From NCBI RefSeq assembly GCF_021653975.1, contig NZ_JAJKFK010000005.1, positions 245,686 to 309,685 of the forward strand: a stretch of DNA of 64,000 nt, in the 5' to 3' direction. Shown one piece after another: positions 1 to 8,064 of the stretch. Numbering within the stretch: the first letter of the stretch is position 1; every line of letters begins with the position of its first letter. The translations under genes and the position numbers were made by a program. The notes beneath the pieces were generated by a model that did no database searches, was not told the DNA's origin, and saw nothing but the letters and a program-made list of their open reading frames with translations. Origin of the DNA: Amycolatopsis sp. GM8. Lineage in GTDB: Bacteria; Actinomycetota; Actinomycetes; Mycobacteriales; Pseudonocardiaceae.

Positions 1-80
1 GCAAGCCACCGCGGTCAGCTTGCCCCTGGCAGTAGCTCAAGTCGGCTCACGCCGGCTGGCGCCGACCACGGCTCAAGATC

Positions 81-94
81 GGCTCGCGCGAGCC
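81..94. terminator. Perfect 14-bp GC-rich palindrome after the phosphatase gene
   Basis: GGCTCGCGCGAGCC reads the same on both strands and lies just downstream of the stop of the minus-strand phosphatase gene. It could form a short stem in the transcript. No T-run follows, so a terminator role is only a guess. The first 100 bases also hold two imperfect copies of a GCTCAAG-TCGGCTC motif. Confidence 0.3.
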
Positions 95-104
95 ACCGGC
101 TGGG

Positions 105-839
105 TCAGCTGATGTCGGCGACGACGCACGTGATGTTGTCCGGGCCGCCGCCGGCGTTGGCCAGTTCGACCAGGTGCAGCACCACGGCATCGGGATCGGT
201 GACCGAGCCCAGGGTCTCCTCCAGCACGTCCGGCGGCACGACATCCGACAGGCCGTCCGAACAGATCAGGTACCGGTCGCCGGCCTTGACGTCGACGGCG
301 AAGACGTCGGGGTCGGCATGGCCGCCGCTCTGCAGTGCGCGCGTGAGCACAGACCGGCTGGGGTGGGTCATCGCGGCCTCCGGCGTGATCCGGCCCTGGT
401 CGACCAGCTCCTGCACCACCGTGTGGTCCCGGGTGATCTGCTCCAGCTCGCCGTCCCGCAGCCGGTAGGCCCGGGAGTCCCCGACGTGCGCCACCACGAA
501 CCTGCTGCCATCCCACAGCATCGCGGTCAGCGTGGTGCCCATACCGAGCAGCGCCGGGTCCTCCTCCGCGAGGTCGGTCAAGCGCTGAACCGCGTCGGTC
601 ACCGTCTCCGTCAGTGCCTCGGCAGGATCGAGCTCACCGGCTCCGAGCCGCTCGCCCAGCTCGGTGACCGCGGCGATCGCCGCCGAGCTGGCGACCTCGC
701 CCGCGACATGCCCACCCATGCCGTCGGCGACGGCGAGCAGCTGCGAACTGGTGTAAACCGAGTCCTCGTTCGCATCCCGCCGCTGACCGACATCGGTGGC
801 GACGGCATACCGGAGCGTCAGTGACCCACTGGGTTCCAT
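105..839 (-). CDS. PP2C-family serine/threonine protein phosphatase
   Basis: A 244-residue cytosolic protein phosphatase that would remove phosphate from Ser/Thr residues using two bound metal ions. PP2C motifs appear in order: DVGQRRDANEDS, VADGMGGHVAGE (metal-binding Asp and Gly), GMGTTLTAML, VGDSRAYRLRDGE, ICSDGLSD and GPDNITCVV. It has no membrane segment, unlike PstP of the pkn operon. The ATG at 839 is preferred over an upstream ATG at 884, because the PP2C fold starts directly at SLTLRYAVATDVG. A TTTACT stretch about 8 bases upstream suggests a leaderless transcript. Its kinase partner is not in this window, and it is divergent from the GNAT gene at 908. Confidence 0.93.
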   Translation of the reverse strand: MEPSGSLTLRYAVATDVGQRRDANEDSVYTSSQLLAVADGMGGHVAGEVASSAAIAAVTELGERLGAGELDPAEALTETVTDAVQRLTDLAEEDPALLGMGTTLTAMLWDGSRFVVAHVGDSRAYRLRDGELEQITRDHTVVQELVDQGRITPEAAMTHPSRSVLTRALQSGGHADPDVFAVDVKAGDRYLICSDGLSDVVPPDVLEETLGSVTDPDAVVLHLVELANAGGGPDNITCVVADIS

Positions 840-907
840 ACGTGAAGTAAAGCAGTGGGCGATCGGCGGCGGCACCGGCCTCACCCCCGCTGACCGGGGG
901 ACAGCCC

Positions 908-1540
908 ATGCCGCAAGATCGTCAGTCCGGGCAGTGTCGGCAGCGCCCCGGCCAGGCGCGATCGGAAACCGTCATACCGGACGACGACGGCACGCCTACG
1001 CTGGTCGTCGTGGCCGATCCCCTGACCCACATCCGGGCAGCCGACATCGCCGACCTGTCCCGGCTGCGCGAGATCGAGCGCTCGGCGGGCGAGATCTTCC
1101 GCGACATCGGCATGGCCGCCATCGCCGACGACGAGCCCCCGACCGTCGAGACACTGGCCCGCCACCAATCCGCCGGGCTCGCGTGGGTCGCCGTCGACAC
1201 CGACGACCAGCCAGTCGCATACCTGACCGCCGAGCCGATCGACCGGAACTGGCACATCGAGCAGGTCTCGGTGCACGCCGACCATGCCCGGCGCGGGATC
1301 GGCCGGGTGCTGCTGGAGCACACCGCCCGGCGCGCCATGGTGGCCGGGACGCCGGCACTGACCCTGACCACCTTCGCCGACGTGCCATGGAACGCGCCGT
1401 ACTACGAACGGCTCGGCTTCCACCGCCTGCCGGACGCCACGCTGGCGCCGGGCCTGCGAGCCATCCGCCGCCACGAGACCGAACTCGGCCTTGACGCCTG
1501 GCCACGCGTCGCGATGCGCCGCGACCTGGGGCCCGGCTAG
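908..1540 (+). CDS. GNAT-family N-acetyltransferase
   Basis: Up to 210 residues with a single GNAT fold. Motif A for acetyl-CoA binding is seen as QVSVHADHARRGIGRVLLEH, followed by PWNAPYYERLGFHRL, the usual beta5-alpha4 segment. Substrate is not predictable. The fold begins near IRAADIADLSRLREIE, so the first 34 residues may not be translated and GTG at 1010 is an alternative start. The last codons (VAMRRDLGPG, stop) are the first unit of a tandem repeat that continues past the stop to about 1835. The C-terminal tail therefore lies within the repeated sequence. Confidence 0.85.
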   Translation: MPQDRQSGQCRQRPGQARSETVIPDDDGTPTLVVVADPLTHIRAADIADLSRLREIERSAGEIFRDIGMAAIADDEPPTVETLARHQSAGLAWVAVDTDDQPVAYLTAEPIDRNWHIEQVSVHADHARRGIGRVLLEHTARRAMVAGTPALTLTTFADVPWNAPYYERLGFHRLPDATLAPGLRAIRRHETELGLDAWPRVAMRRDLGPG

Positions 1541-1835
1541 CACACGAACCCTGCACGCCGCGTCGCCATACGCCGTGACCCGTGACCCGTGACCCGTGAC
1601 CCGTGACCCGCTAGGACACAAACCCTGCACGTCGCCATCCTCCGCGACCTGCGGCCTGGCTAGCACACGAACCCTGCACGTCCCGTCGGCACGCAACGCG
1701 ATCTGCGACCCACCAGGACACGAGCCCCGCACGCCGCGTCGCCATATGCCGCGACCTCCGGCTCGGCTAGGACACGAACCGTGCATGTCGCCACGCACCG
1801 CGACCTGCGACCCGCTGGGACATGAACCCTGGACG
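1507..1835 (+). repeat. Six degenerate tandem copies (~50 bp) of the GNAT gene 3' end
   Basis: Units of about 48-55 bases share the core GGCTAGCACACGAACCCTG and a preceding CGTCGCCATnnGCCGCGACC. Unit 1 is the end of the GNAT coding sequence with its TAG stop. Units follow at about 1559, 1632, 1681, 1734 and 1788 with increasing divergence. Unit 2 is interrupted by five perfect copies of GTGACCC (1575-1609). This fills most of the gene-free stretch 1541-1928, and I see no other feature there. Confidence 0.75.
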
Positions 1836-1928
1836 CGGCCACAGCGTCGTCGCAGGTGTCCCCACATCGACCCCGACGCGTCAACCTCCCGGCCCGGGCC
1901 GCTTCCGGTGAACGGTTAACCTGCGAAG

Positions 1929-2660
1929 GTGCTCGTGCTGCTGCCCCCTTCCGAGACCAAGGCCCCCGGCGGCGACGGCCCACCGTTGAACCTCGACGAG
2001 CTCTCGCACCCTGAGCTCACCCCGGTCCGCCGGAAGCTGGCCGACGCGCTCGTCGACCTCGCCGCCGACGTGCCCGCCAGCCTCGACGCGCTGGAGCTGT
2101 CGCCGCGACAAGAGGACGAAGTCGCCCGCAACGCCGCACTGTGGTCCGCACCGACGGTCCCCGTGCTCGAGCGCTACACCGGCGTCCTCTACGACGCGCT
2201 CGACATCGGCAGCTTCACCAAAGCCCAGCGTGCCAAGGCGCAACGACGCCTCGCCGTCGCATCGGCACTGTTCGGCATCGCGCGCGGCGAGGACCGCATC
2301 CCCGCCTACCGTCTCTCCGGCGGCAGCTCACTCCCCGCGCTCGGCGCGCTGCGGACACTCTGGCGCCCCGTCCTCGAACCGGTCTTCGCCGGCATGGACG
2401 AGCTGATCGTGGACCTCCGCTCGGGCGCCTACGCGGTGCTGGCCCGGATCCCCTGCTCGGTGACCGTCCGCGTGGTCACCGCGACCGGCAGGACGATCAG
2501 TCACCACAACAAGGCGTACAAGGGAAAACTCGCCGCCACCCTCGCGAAGGGTACCCGTGAACCGTCCACTGTGGAGGGTCTGCTCACGGCGGCGTCGAAG
2601 GCCGGCTTCGACGTGAGGCGCACCGGCGACCACGAGATCGACCTCGTCATCGTGCACTGA
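1929..2660 (+). CDS. yaaA: YaaA-family peroxide stress protein
   Basis: A 243-residue cytosolic protein of the YaaA/DUF328 family, which in E. coli limits intracellular free iron and DNA damage under hydrogen peroxide. The family signature is at the N-terminus (MLVLLPPSETKAPGGDG). The middle has GVLYDALD, and the C-terminal half has the conserved NNKAYKGK-like segment (HHNKAYKGKLAATLAKG). The start is GTG at 1929. The only purine-rich stretch, GAAGG, abuts the codon, so the mRNA may be leaderless. The last 14 bases overlap the convergent oxidoreductase gene. The function in actinobacteria is inferred from homology. Confidence 0.9.
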   Translation: MLVLLPPSETKAPGGDGPPLNLDELSHPELTPVRRKLADALVDLAADVPASLDALELSPRQEDEVARNAALWSAPTVPVLERYTGVLYDALDIGSFTKAQRAKAQRRLAVASALFGIARGEDRIPAYRLSGGSSLPALGALRTLWRPVLEPVFAGMDELIVDLRSGAYAVLARIPCSVTVRVVTATGRTISHHNKAYKGKLAATLAKGTREPSTVEGLLTAASKAGFDVRRTGDHEIDLVIVH

Positions 2661-3738
2661 ACCGCTCCGGCGCGTACGCCGCGAGATCCAGCGACGGCGT
2701 CGAGCCGAGCGCCAGATCCGCAATCAGCGTGCCCGAGAAGGGCGCGAGCGTCAGCCCACTCGGGCCGAAACCCGAGGCGACCAGCACATCGGGATGTTTG
2801 GTGAGCGCGCCCAGCAGCGGCAAGCCGTCCTCCGACGCCGGCCGGAAACCGATCCGGGTCTCCACCAGTGTCGCGTCGGCCAGGCCCGGTGCGACCGACA
2901 GCGCATGCTCGAGCACCTCGCGCTGCCCCTCCGCTGTCACGCGGTAGTCGAACCCCGAGCCGGTCTCCCGCGTCGCACCCGCGACCACCCGCGAACCCGG
3001 AAACGCCAGCAGGTAGTGGCTCGACACCGGCAGCACGACGGGCCACGGCCCGGTGTCCACACCTGGCAGCTCGAAATGGCTGATCTGCCCGCGCTGCGGC
3101 GTCACACCCAGCGACACGCCGAGCGGCGCGACCAGCTCCGTGCTCCACGCTCCCGCCGCGACGACGATCTTGTCCGCGACCAGTACCGAACCGTTGACCT
3201 GCACCTGGCCGCCGTTCAACGAGACCTCGCCGGACACCAGCTCGACGCCCCGCTTCGCCGCCGCGGCAAGCAAAGCGTCCCGCAGGCGCCGCCCGTCCAC
3301 GCGACCGCCGCCCGCGACATGAACCGCACCCAGCTCCGGCGCCAGCGCCGGGAACAGCTCCCGCGCCTGATCGAGCCGCCGCACCTCGCCGGCCACCGGC
3401 GATGACGACGCCCGCGCGCTGATCCGCTCATAAGCCTCGTCCAACTCGGCGGGATCCGCGGAGACGACCATGCCGCCGACGACCTCGAACGACGAGTCGG
3501 TCACCCCGTCCTCGGCCAGTTCCTCGACCAGCGTGCGGTAGTAAACCGCCGCGACCGACGCGATGCGATACAGCTCCTCCCCCGCCCGCGAGGTCCAGGG
3601 GCACACGATGCCCGCGCCGGCCGCCGTCGCGACTCCGGTGCGCCCGGCGTCCACGACCACGACCTCCGCGCCTCGCCGCGCCAGCTGGTGAGCGGCGCTC
3701 GCGCCCGCGATTCCCGATCCGATGACGGCTACCCGCAT
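2647..3738 (-). CDS. FAD-dependent oxidoreductase, D-amino-acid oxidase/DAO family
   Basis: A 363-residue flavoprotein. The Rossmann dinucleotide motif is at the very N-terminus (VIGSGIAGASAAHQLARRGAEVVVVDAG). The DAO-type C-terminal nucleotide contact is GFRPASEDGLPLLGAL and the terminal ASGFGPSGLTLAPFSG is also present. Such enzymes oxidise amine substrates (glycine, sarcosine, D-amino acids) and release peroxide; the substrate here cannot be read from sequence. ATG at 3738 places the GxGxxG at residue 7, as usual. It is convergent with and overlaps yaaA by 14 bases, a peroxide-stress gene, which may be functionally relevant. Confidence 0.88.
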   Translation of the reverse strand: MRVAVIGSGIAGASAAHQLARRGAEVVVVDAGRTGVATAAGAGIVCPWTSRAGEELYRIASVAAVYYRTLVEELAEDGVTDSSFEVVGGMVVSADPAELDEAYERISARASSSPVAGEVRRLDQARELFPALAPELGAVHVAGGGRVDGRRLRDALLAAAAKRGVELVSGEVSLNGGQVQVNGSVLVADKIVVAAGAWSTELVAPLGVSLGVTPQRGQISHFELPGVDTGPWPVVLPVSSHYLLAFPGSRVVAGATRETGSGFDYRVTAEGQREVLEHALSVAPGLADATLVETRIGFRPASEDGLPLLGALTKHPDVLVASGFGPSGLTLAPFSGTLIADLALGSTPSLDLAAYAPERFSAR

Positions 3739-3824
3739 GATCGCCAGTCTCCGGCAAATCGGTTGCGCGCGCACCGGCCGATCGCCCATGCTCATGCCCT
3801 CGACGGAAGAAAGGAGGCGCGCTC

Positions 3825-3881
3825 ATGGCCGTTCCCGTGCTGGACCGTGCCCTTTCCCATCCGTTCGCCCCACGCCGCTGA
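3825..3881 (+). CDS. Possible 18-residue leader peptide upstream of the RIO kinase
   Basis: The reading frame MAVPVLDRALSHPFAPRR followed by TGA is preceded by a near-perfect Shine-Dalgarno, AAGGAGG at 3811-3817, seven bases from the ATG. This is one of the strongest ribosome sites in the window. It ends 40 bases before the GTG start of the RIO kinase gene on the same strand. It has no Cys, Trp or repeated residue suggestive of classical attenuation. A small protein or a translated leader are both possible. Confidence 0.4.
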   Translation: MAVPVLDRALSHPFAPRR

Positions 3882-3921
3882 GACGCGCCCGGTGGGGCAC
3901 CTCGCGAGGAGAACCCCACCC

Positions 3922-4800
3922 GTGCGTGACAAACGCCGTCGTTTCGACGAAGACACCTACACCCGCCGCGGCCGCCTGACCGAATACGAACGCGCTCGTC
4001 TGGCTGATGAAGACGAAGACAAGGTCCCCGGCGACGGGGACCGCTACTCCACCTGGGACACCGGCGAGCGCGGCCCGGAGCCGTACCCGGACTGGGTCGT
4101 CACCGACCTCGCCGCCGTCGACACCGAGCTCGGCATCCTCAAGACCGGCAAGGAAGCCGACGTGCACCTGGTGCGCCGCGGGGTGCCCGATAGCGCACGG
4201 GAATGCCTGCTCGCCGCGAAGCGTTACCGCTCCGGCGAACATCGCCAGTTCCATCGTGACTCGGGCTACCTCGAAGGACGCCGGATGCGCCGTTCGCGGG
4301 AGACCCGTGCCATGGCCAACCGCACATCCTTCGGCCGCAACCTCATCGCCGAGCAGTGGGCGGTGGCCGAGTTCGCCTCGTTGAGTCGCTTGTGGACAAT
4401 CGGGCTGCCGGTACCGTATCCGGTGCAGCGCAACGGGACCGAGCTGCTGCTGGAGTTCCTCGGCGACGAGGACGACAACGCGGCCCCGCGGCTGGCGGAG
4501 CTGCGGCCGGGCGAGGACCAGCTGGCAGACCTGTGGTTCCAGGCCGAGAAGGTGCTGGAGCGGCTGGCCGTGGAAGGTCTCGTGCACGGTGACCTGTCCG
4601 CCTACAACATGCTCGTGCACGACGGCAGGCTGGTGCTCATCGACCTGCCGCAGATGATCGACGTGTTCGCCAACCCCGGCGGCGCCGGCTACCTGGCACG
4701 TGACGTGACGAATCTCGCGGGCTGGTTCGCCGGCAAGGGTCTGGACATCGATGTGCCGGGCCTCGTCGGCAGCCTGTCCGAACGGGCCGGTCTCCGGTGA
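3922..4800 (+). CDS. RIO1-family atypical serine protein kinase
   Basis: A 292-residue RIO-type kinase. The nucleotide-binding loop is TGKEADVHLVRR, the catalytic loop is VHGDLSAYNMLV with the Asp and Asn expected of RIO1, and the metal-binding segment is LVLIDLPQ in place of DFG. The N-terminal 60 residues are charged and low in complexity. The start is GTG at 3922, with AGGAG at 3907-3911 as the ribosome site. Bacterial RIO1 proteins are widespread in actinobacteria, but their targets are unknown; in archaea and eukaryotes they act in small-subunit maturation. The codons at 4391-4399 contain one perfect DnaA-box sequence, probably fortuitous. Confidence 0.9.
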   Translation: MRDKRRRFDEDTYTRRGRLTEYERARLADEDEDKVPGDGDRYSTWDTGERGPEPYPDWVVTDLAAVDTELGILKTGKEADVHLVRRGVPDSARECLLAAKRYRSGEHRQFHRDSGYLEGRRMRRSRETRAMANRTSFGRNLIAEQWAVAEFASLSRLWTIGLPVPYPVQRNGTELLLEFLGDEDDNAAPRLAELRPGEDQLADLWFQAEKVLERLAVEGLVHGDLSAYNMLVHDGRLVLIDLPQMIDVFANPGGAGYLARDVTNLAGWFAGKGLDIDVPGLVGSLSERAGLR

Positions 4801-5021
4801 GCACGACGGCTCAGGTAGACTTTCCCAAGACCGCAACCGGCGGCGTGGACAGGTGTTGTTCTTCGCGGCCAAGCCAGCCCGACAGGCTCGCGGTAATCCA
4901 CCCACCAACGGCGCACCGAATGCGCCGGGTCCGTCCCTGTGAACGCCCAGGACAACACTGCGCCCTGCTCGAAGCGGGCAGTTGGGCCTCCTTGCGACGT
5001 ACCACGTCCGAGAGGCAGTTA
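4801..5021 (+). promoter_or_regulatory. Long structured 5' leader of the DEAD-box helicase gene
   Basis: A TAGACT -10-like hexamer at 4815-4820 lies about 200 bases before the GTG of the helicase gene. The interval has no credible coding sequence. It can form a perfect 6-bp hairpin GGCGCA-CCGAA-TGCGCC (4910-4926) and a second weaker one near 4960-4982. Long, foldable leaders are typical of cold-inducible RNA helicase genes, but no named Rfam family was recognised. Confidence 0.45.
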
Positions 5022-6398
5022 GTGAGCATCGCTTTCGAGTCCACTTCGGTGACCTCGTTCGAAGACTTCAACCTTCCGCAGTCGCTGCTGACGGCGCTGC
5101 GGGAGCAGGGGATCGAAGCCCCGTTCCCGATCCAGTCGGCCACCCTTCCCGACGCGCTCGCCGGGCGTGACGTGCTGGGCCGCGCGCAGACCGGTTCCGG
5201 CAAGACGCTGGCCTTCGGCCTCGCGTTGCTGGGCCGGCTGGGTGGCGGCAAGGCACGGCCGAAGCGCCCGCGCGCGCTGGTGCTCGTGCCCACCCGTGAG
5301 CTGGCGATGCAGGTCGCCGACGCGCTCACCCCGCTGGCCAGGTCCATGAACCTGTGGTGCCGCACGGTCGTCGGCGGGATGGCCTTCACCCGGCAGGCCG
5401 ATGTCCTCAACCGGGGCGTCGATCTGCTGATCGCCACCCCGGGCCGGCTGTCGGACCACGTCCGGCAGGGCACCTGTGTGCTCTCCGATGTGAACTTCGT
5501 CGCTCTCGACGAGGCCGACCAGATGGCGGACATGGGCTTCCTGCCGCAGGTCCGGGAGATTCTCGACCTGACCTCGCCCGGCGGGCAGCGGCTGCTGTTC
5601 TCCGCCACGCTGGACGGTGACGTCAAGAAGCTCGTCGACCGCTACCTGACCGACCCGGTCGAGCACTCGGTCGCGCCGGTCACCGCGAGCGTGGACACCA
5701 TGGACCACTTCGTGCTCCAGGTGTCCCACCAGGACAAGCAGGCCGTCGTCACCGAGATCGGCGCCCGCGAGGGCCGCACGATCATGTTCGTGCGCACCAA
5801 GCACCATGTCGACCGGCTCGCCGAGCGCCTGCGCGCGAAGGGTGTCGCGGCGGGTGCGCTGCACGGCGGCAAGACCCAGGGGCAGCGCAACCGCGTGCTC
5901 GCCGACTTCAAGGAAGGCCACACCCCCGTGCTGGTCGCCACCGACGTCGCGGCCCGCGGTATCCACGTCGACGACGTGAGCCTGGTGCTGCACGTCGACC
6001 CGGCGGCCGACCACAAGGACTACCTGCACCGGGCGGGCCGCACGGCCCGCGCGGGCGCGTCCGGCACCGTGGTCACGCTGGTCACGCACGACCAGCGCCG
6101 CACGGTGCGGCGGATGACCGACCGCGCCGGGGTGCGCGCCGAGTCGGCCGTGGTGCGGCCTGGGGACGCGGAGCTGACCCGGATCACCGGTTCCCGCGAG
6201 CCCAGTGGCGTGCCGGTGCCCGAGCGTCGTCGTGAGCCGCAGCCCCGCCGGGGCGGCGCGCCGCGCGGTGACCGTCAGGGCGGCGGCGGCCGTGGTGGCC
6301 GGGGCTTCGGCGGGCACCGTCAGGGCAGCTTCCGCGAGGGTGGCGCCCGTCCGCCGCGGCGGGACGGTCGTGGACCGGCGCGCCGCACGCGCGACTGA
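5022..6398 (+). CDS. DEAD-box ATP-dependent RNA helicase (RhlE/DeaD type)
   Basis: A 458-residue helicase that unwinds RNA during ribosome assembly or mRNA decay. Motifs are in order: F-x-PFPIQ (Q motif), AQTGSGKT (Walker A), PTRELA, TPGRL, DEAD (seen as LDEADQMADMGF), SAT, the domain-2 segment ATDVAARGIHVDDV and HRAGRTARAG. The C-terminal 60 residues are a basic Arg/Gly-rich tail (RGG-like) that would bind RNA non-specifically. GTG at 5022 is chosen because the Q motif follows after about 25 residues and GAGAGG precedes it. It is alone in its transcription unit. Confidence 0.96.
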   Translation: MSIAFESTSVTSFEDFNLPQSLLTALREQGIEAPFPIQSATLPDALAGRDVLGRAQTGSGKTLAFGLALLGRLGGGKARPKRPRALVLVPTRELAMQVADALTPLARSMNLWCRTVVGGMAFTRQADVLNRGVDLLIATPGRLSDHVRQGTCVLSDVNFVALDEADQMADMGFLPQVREILDLTSPGGQRLLFSATLDGDVKKLVDRYLTDPVEHSVAPVTASVDTMDHFVLQVSHQDKQAVVTEIGAREGRTIMFVRTKHHVDRLAERLRAKGVAAGALHGGKTQGQRNRVLADFKEGHTPVLVATDVAARGIHVDDVSLVLHVDPAADHKDYLHRAGRTARAGASGTVVTLVTHDQRRTVRRMTDRAGVRAESAVVRPGDAELTRITGSREPSGVPVPERRREPQPRRGGAPRGDRQGGGGRGGRGFGGHRQGSFREGGARPPRRDGRGPARRTRD

Positions 6399-6479
6399 TT
6401 TTCGCAGCTCACGGAGGCCATCGTCGAATGTGACGGTGGCCTCCACTGCGTTGCGGGACCGGCCTGAGACACTGCTGGG

Positions 6480-7658
6480 GTGGATGCAGCCCAGAAATCA
6501 GCGCCTGAGCAGGTTTTCGACTGGCTGGACGCGGAAGCGACCCGGCGCGCTGACGCGGGGCTGACCCGCAAGCTCCGGCCGCGGCCCGCGTCGAGCACCG
6601 AACTGGACCTGGCCGGCAACGACTATCTCGGGCTGGCGCGGGACAAGCGGGTCGCCGGCGCGGCCGCGGCGGCCGCGCTGCGCTGGGGTGCGGGTGCCAC
6701 CGGCTCGCGTCTGGTCACCGGGTCGACCGAGGTGCACGCGGAGCTGGAGCACGAGCTGGCCCGGTTCTGCGGTTTCCAGGCGGCGCTGGTGTTCTCCTCG
6801 GGCTTCACCGCGAATCTCGGTGCGGTGACGGCACTTTCGGGCGCCGATTCGGCGATCGTGACCGACAAGTACATCCACGCTTCGCTCATCGAGGGCTGCC
6901 GGTTGTCCCGCGCCGGGATCGCCGCCGTCGCACACAGCGATGTCGCCGCCGTCAAGCACGCGCTCGCGACCCGGCGCACCGAACGCGCACTGATGGTCAC
7001 CGACTCGGTGTTCTCCGTCGACGGCGATCTCGCGCCGCTGAACGACCTGTCAGGGGTCTGCCGGGAGCACGGCGCGGCGTTGCTCGTCGACGACGCACAC
7101 GGGTTCGGCGTGCTCGGCGACGGTGGCCGGGGCGCCGTCCACGACGCCGGGCTCGCCGGCGCGCCCGATGTCGTGATGACCGTGACGTTGTCGAAATCCC
7201 TTGGCGCGCAAGGAGGTGCGGTGCTCGGCTCGCGCCGGGTGATCAAGCACCTCGTGGACACCGCGCGCAGCTTCATCTTCGACACCGGGCTCGCCCCTGC
7301 GAGCGCGGCCGCCGCGCTGGCGGCGCTGGGTGTCCTCAAAGCCGAGCCGGACCTGCCGGGCAAGGTGCTGGCGAACGCGACGCGGCTGTCCGAGCAGCTC
7401 GCCGACGCCGGTTTCCGGGTCAGCCGGCCCGACGCGGCGGTGGTCTCGGTGCAGGCCCCGTCGGCCGACGATGCCGTCAGCTGGGCAGCGGGCTGTGCCG
7501 AACAGGGCGTGCGGGTCGGCTGTTTCCGGCCGCCGTCGGTGCCCGACGGTATCTCTCGGCTGCGCCTTACCGCACGCGCGGACCTCAGCGAGTCCGATGT
7601 GGACACCGCGGTGAAGGTGATCAGCGCGTCCGCGCCGCCACGCGCCGCCACATCCTGA
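6480..7658 (+). CDS. bioF: 8-amino-7-oxononanoate synthase (biotin synthesis)
   Basis: A 392-residue PLP enzyme of the alpha-oxoamine synthase family. It condenses pimeloyl thioester with L-alanine in the first ring-building step of biotin synthesis. Seen are LAGNDYLGLA, GSTEVHAELEHELARF, the LVDDAHGFGVLG segment with the pyridine-nitrogen Asp, and TLSKSLGAQGGAVLGS with the Schiff-base Lys. The start is GTG at 6480. It stands apart from bioA, bioD and bioB, so a role as another alpha-oxoamine synthase (for example a KBL-like paralogue) cannot be excluded. Its 3' end overlaps elaA on the opposite strand by 38 bases. Confidence 0.85.
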   Translation: MDAAQKSAPEQVFDWLDAEATRRADAGLTRKLRPRPASSTELDLAGNDYLGLARDKRVAGAAAAAALRWGAGATGSRLVTGSTEVHAELEHELARFCGFQAALVFSSGFTANLGAVTALSGADSAIVTDKYIHASLIEGCRLSRAGIAAVAHSDVAAVKHALATRRTERALMVTDSVFSVDGDLAPLNDLSGVCREHGAALLVDDAHGFGVLGDGGRGAVHDAGLAGAPDVVMTVTLSKSLGAQGGAVLGSRRVIKHLVDTARSFIFDTGLAPASAAAALAALGVLKAEPDLPGKVLANATRLSEQLADAGFRVSRPDAAVVSVQAPSADDAVSWAAGCAEQGVRVGCFRPPSVPDGISRLRLTARADLSESDVDTAVKVISASAPPRAATS

Positions 7659-8055
7659 TGTGCGGGATGCCGTCTTCCAGGAACTCGGCACCTTCGGGCA
7701 CGTAACCGAACTTCGCGTAGAACCCCTGCGCGTACGTCTGCGCGTCGAGGACGCTGTCGGCGTCCCCGACGATCTCGAGCGCCTCGGTCATCAGCTGTGC
7801 GGCCAGACCGCGGCCACGGGCACGCTCGGCGGTCACGACTCGCCCGATGCGGTAGTGCTCCCCCTCGTCCAGCACCCGCAGGTAGGACTCGATGCCCTGT
7901 TCACCGGCCGACCACAGGTGCCGGGTGGTGGGCAGCAGATCCCGCCCGTCGAGCTCGGGATAGGGGCAGTTCTGTTCGACGACGAACACGTCGACGCGCA
8001 GTCGCAGCAGGTCGTAGAGCTGGCTCGTGGTCAGCCCGGGTCCGGTGACGTTCAC
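7621..8055 (-). CDS. elaA: ElaA-like GNAT acetyltransferase
   Basis: A 144-residue protein matching the ElaA branch of GNAT proteins: LYDLLRLRVDVFVVEQNCPYPELDGRD near the start is the family hallmark. RIGRVVTAERARGRGLAAQLM is the acetyl-CoA loop, and AQTYAQGFYAKFGYVPEG is the C-terminal strand-helix. The physiological substrate of ElaA is unknown. It begins nine bases after the stop of the serine protease gene and is probably co-transcribed with it. Its end overlaps bioF convergently. Confidence 0.88.
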   Translation of the reverse strand: MNVTGPGLTTSQLYDLLRLRVDVFVVEQNCPYPELDGRDLLPTTRHLWSAGEQGIESYLRVLDEGEHYRIGRVVTAERARGRGLAAQLMTEALEIVGDADSVLDAQTYAQGFYAKFGYVPEGAEFLEDGIPHIRMWRRVAARTR

Positions 8056-8064
8056 CGGTCCTTG

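Noticed and set aside
4391..4399. Single perfect DnaA box inside the RIO kinase gene
   Set aside because: A lone 9-mer in coding sequence is compatible with chance. It encodes ordinary residues and has no partner nearby.
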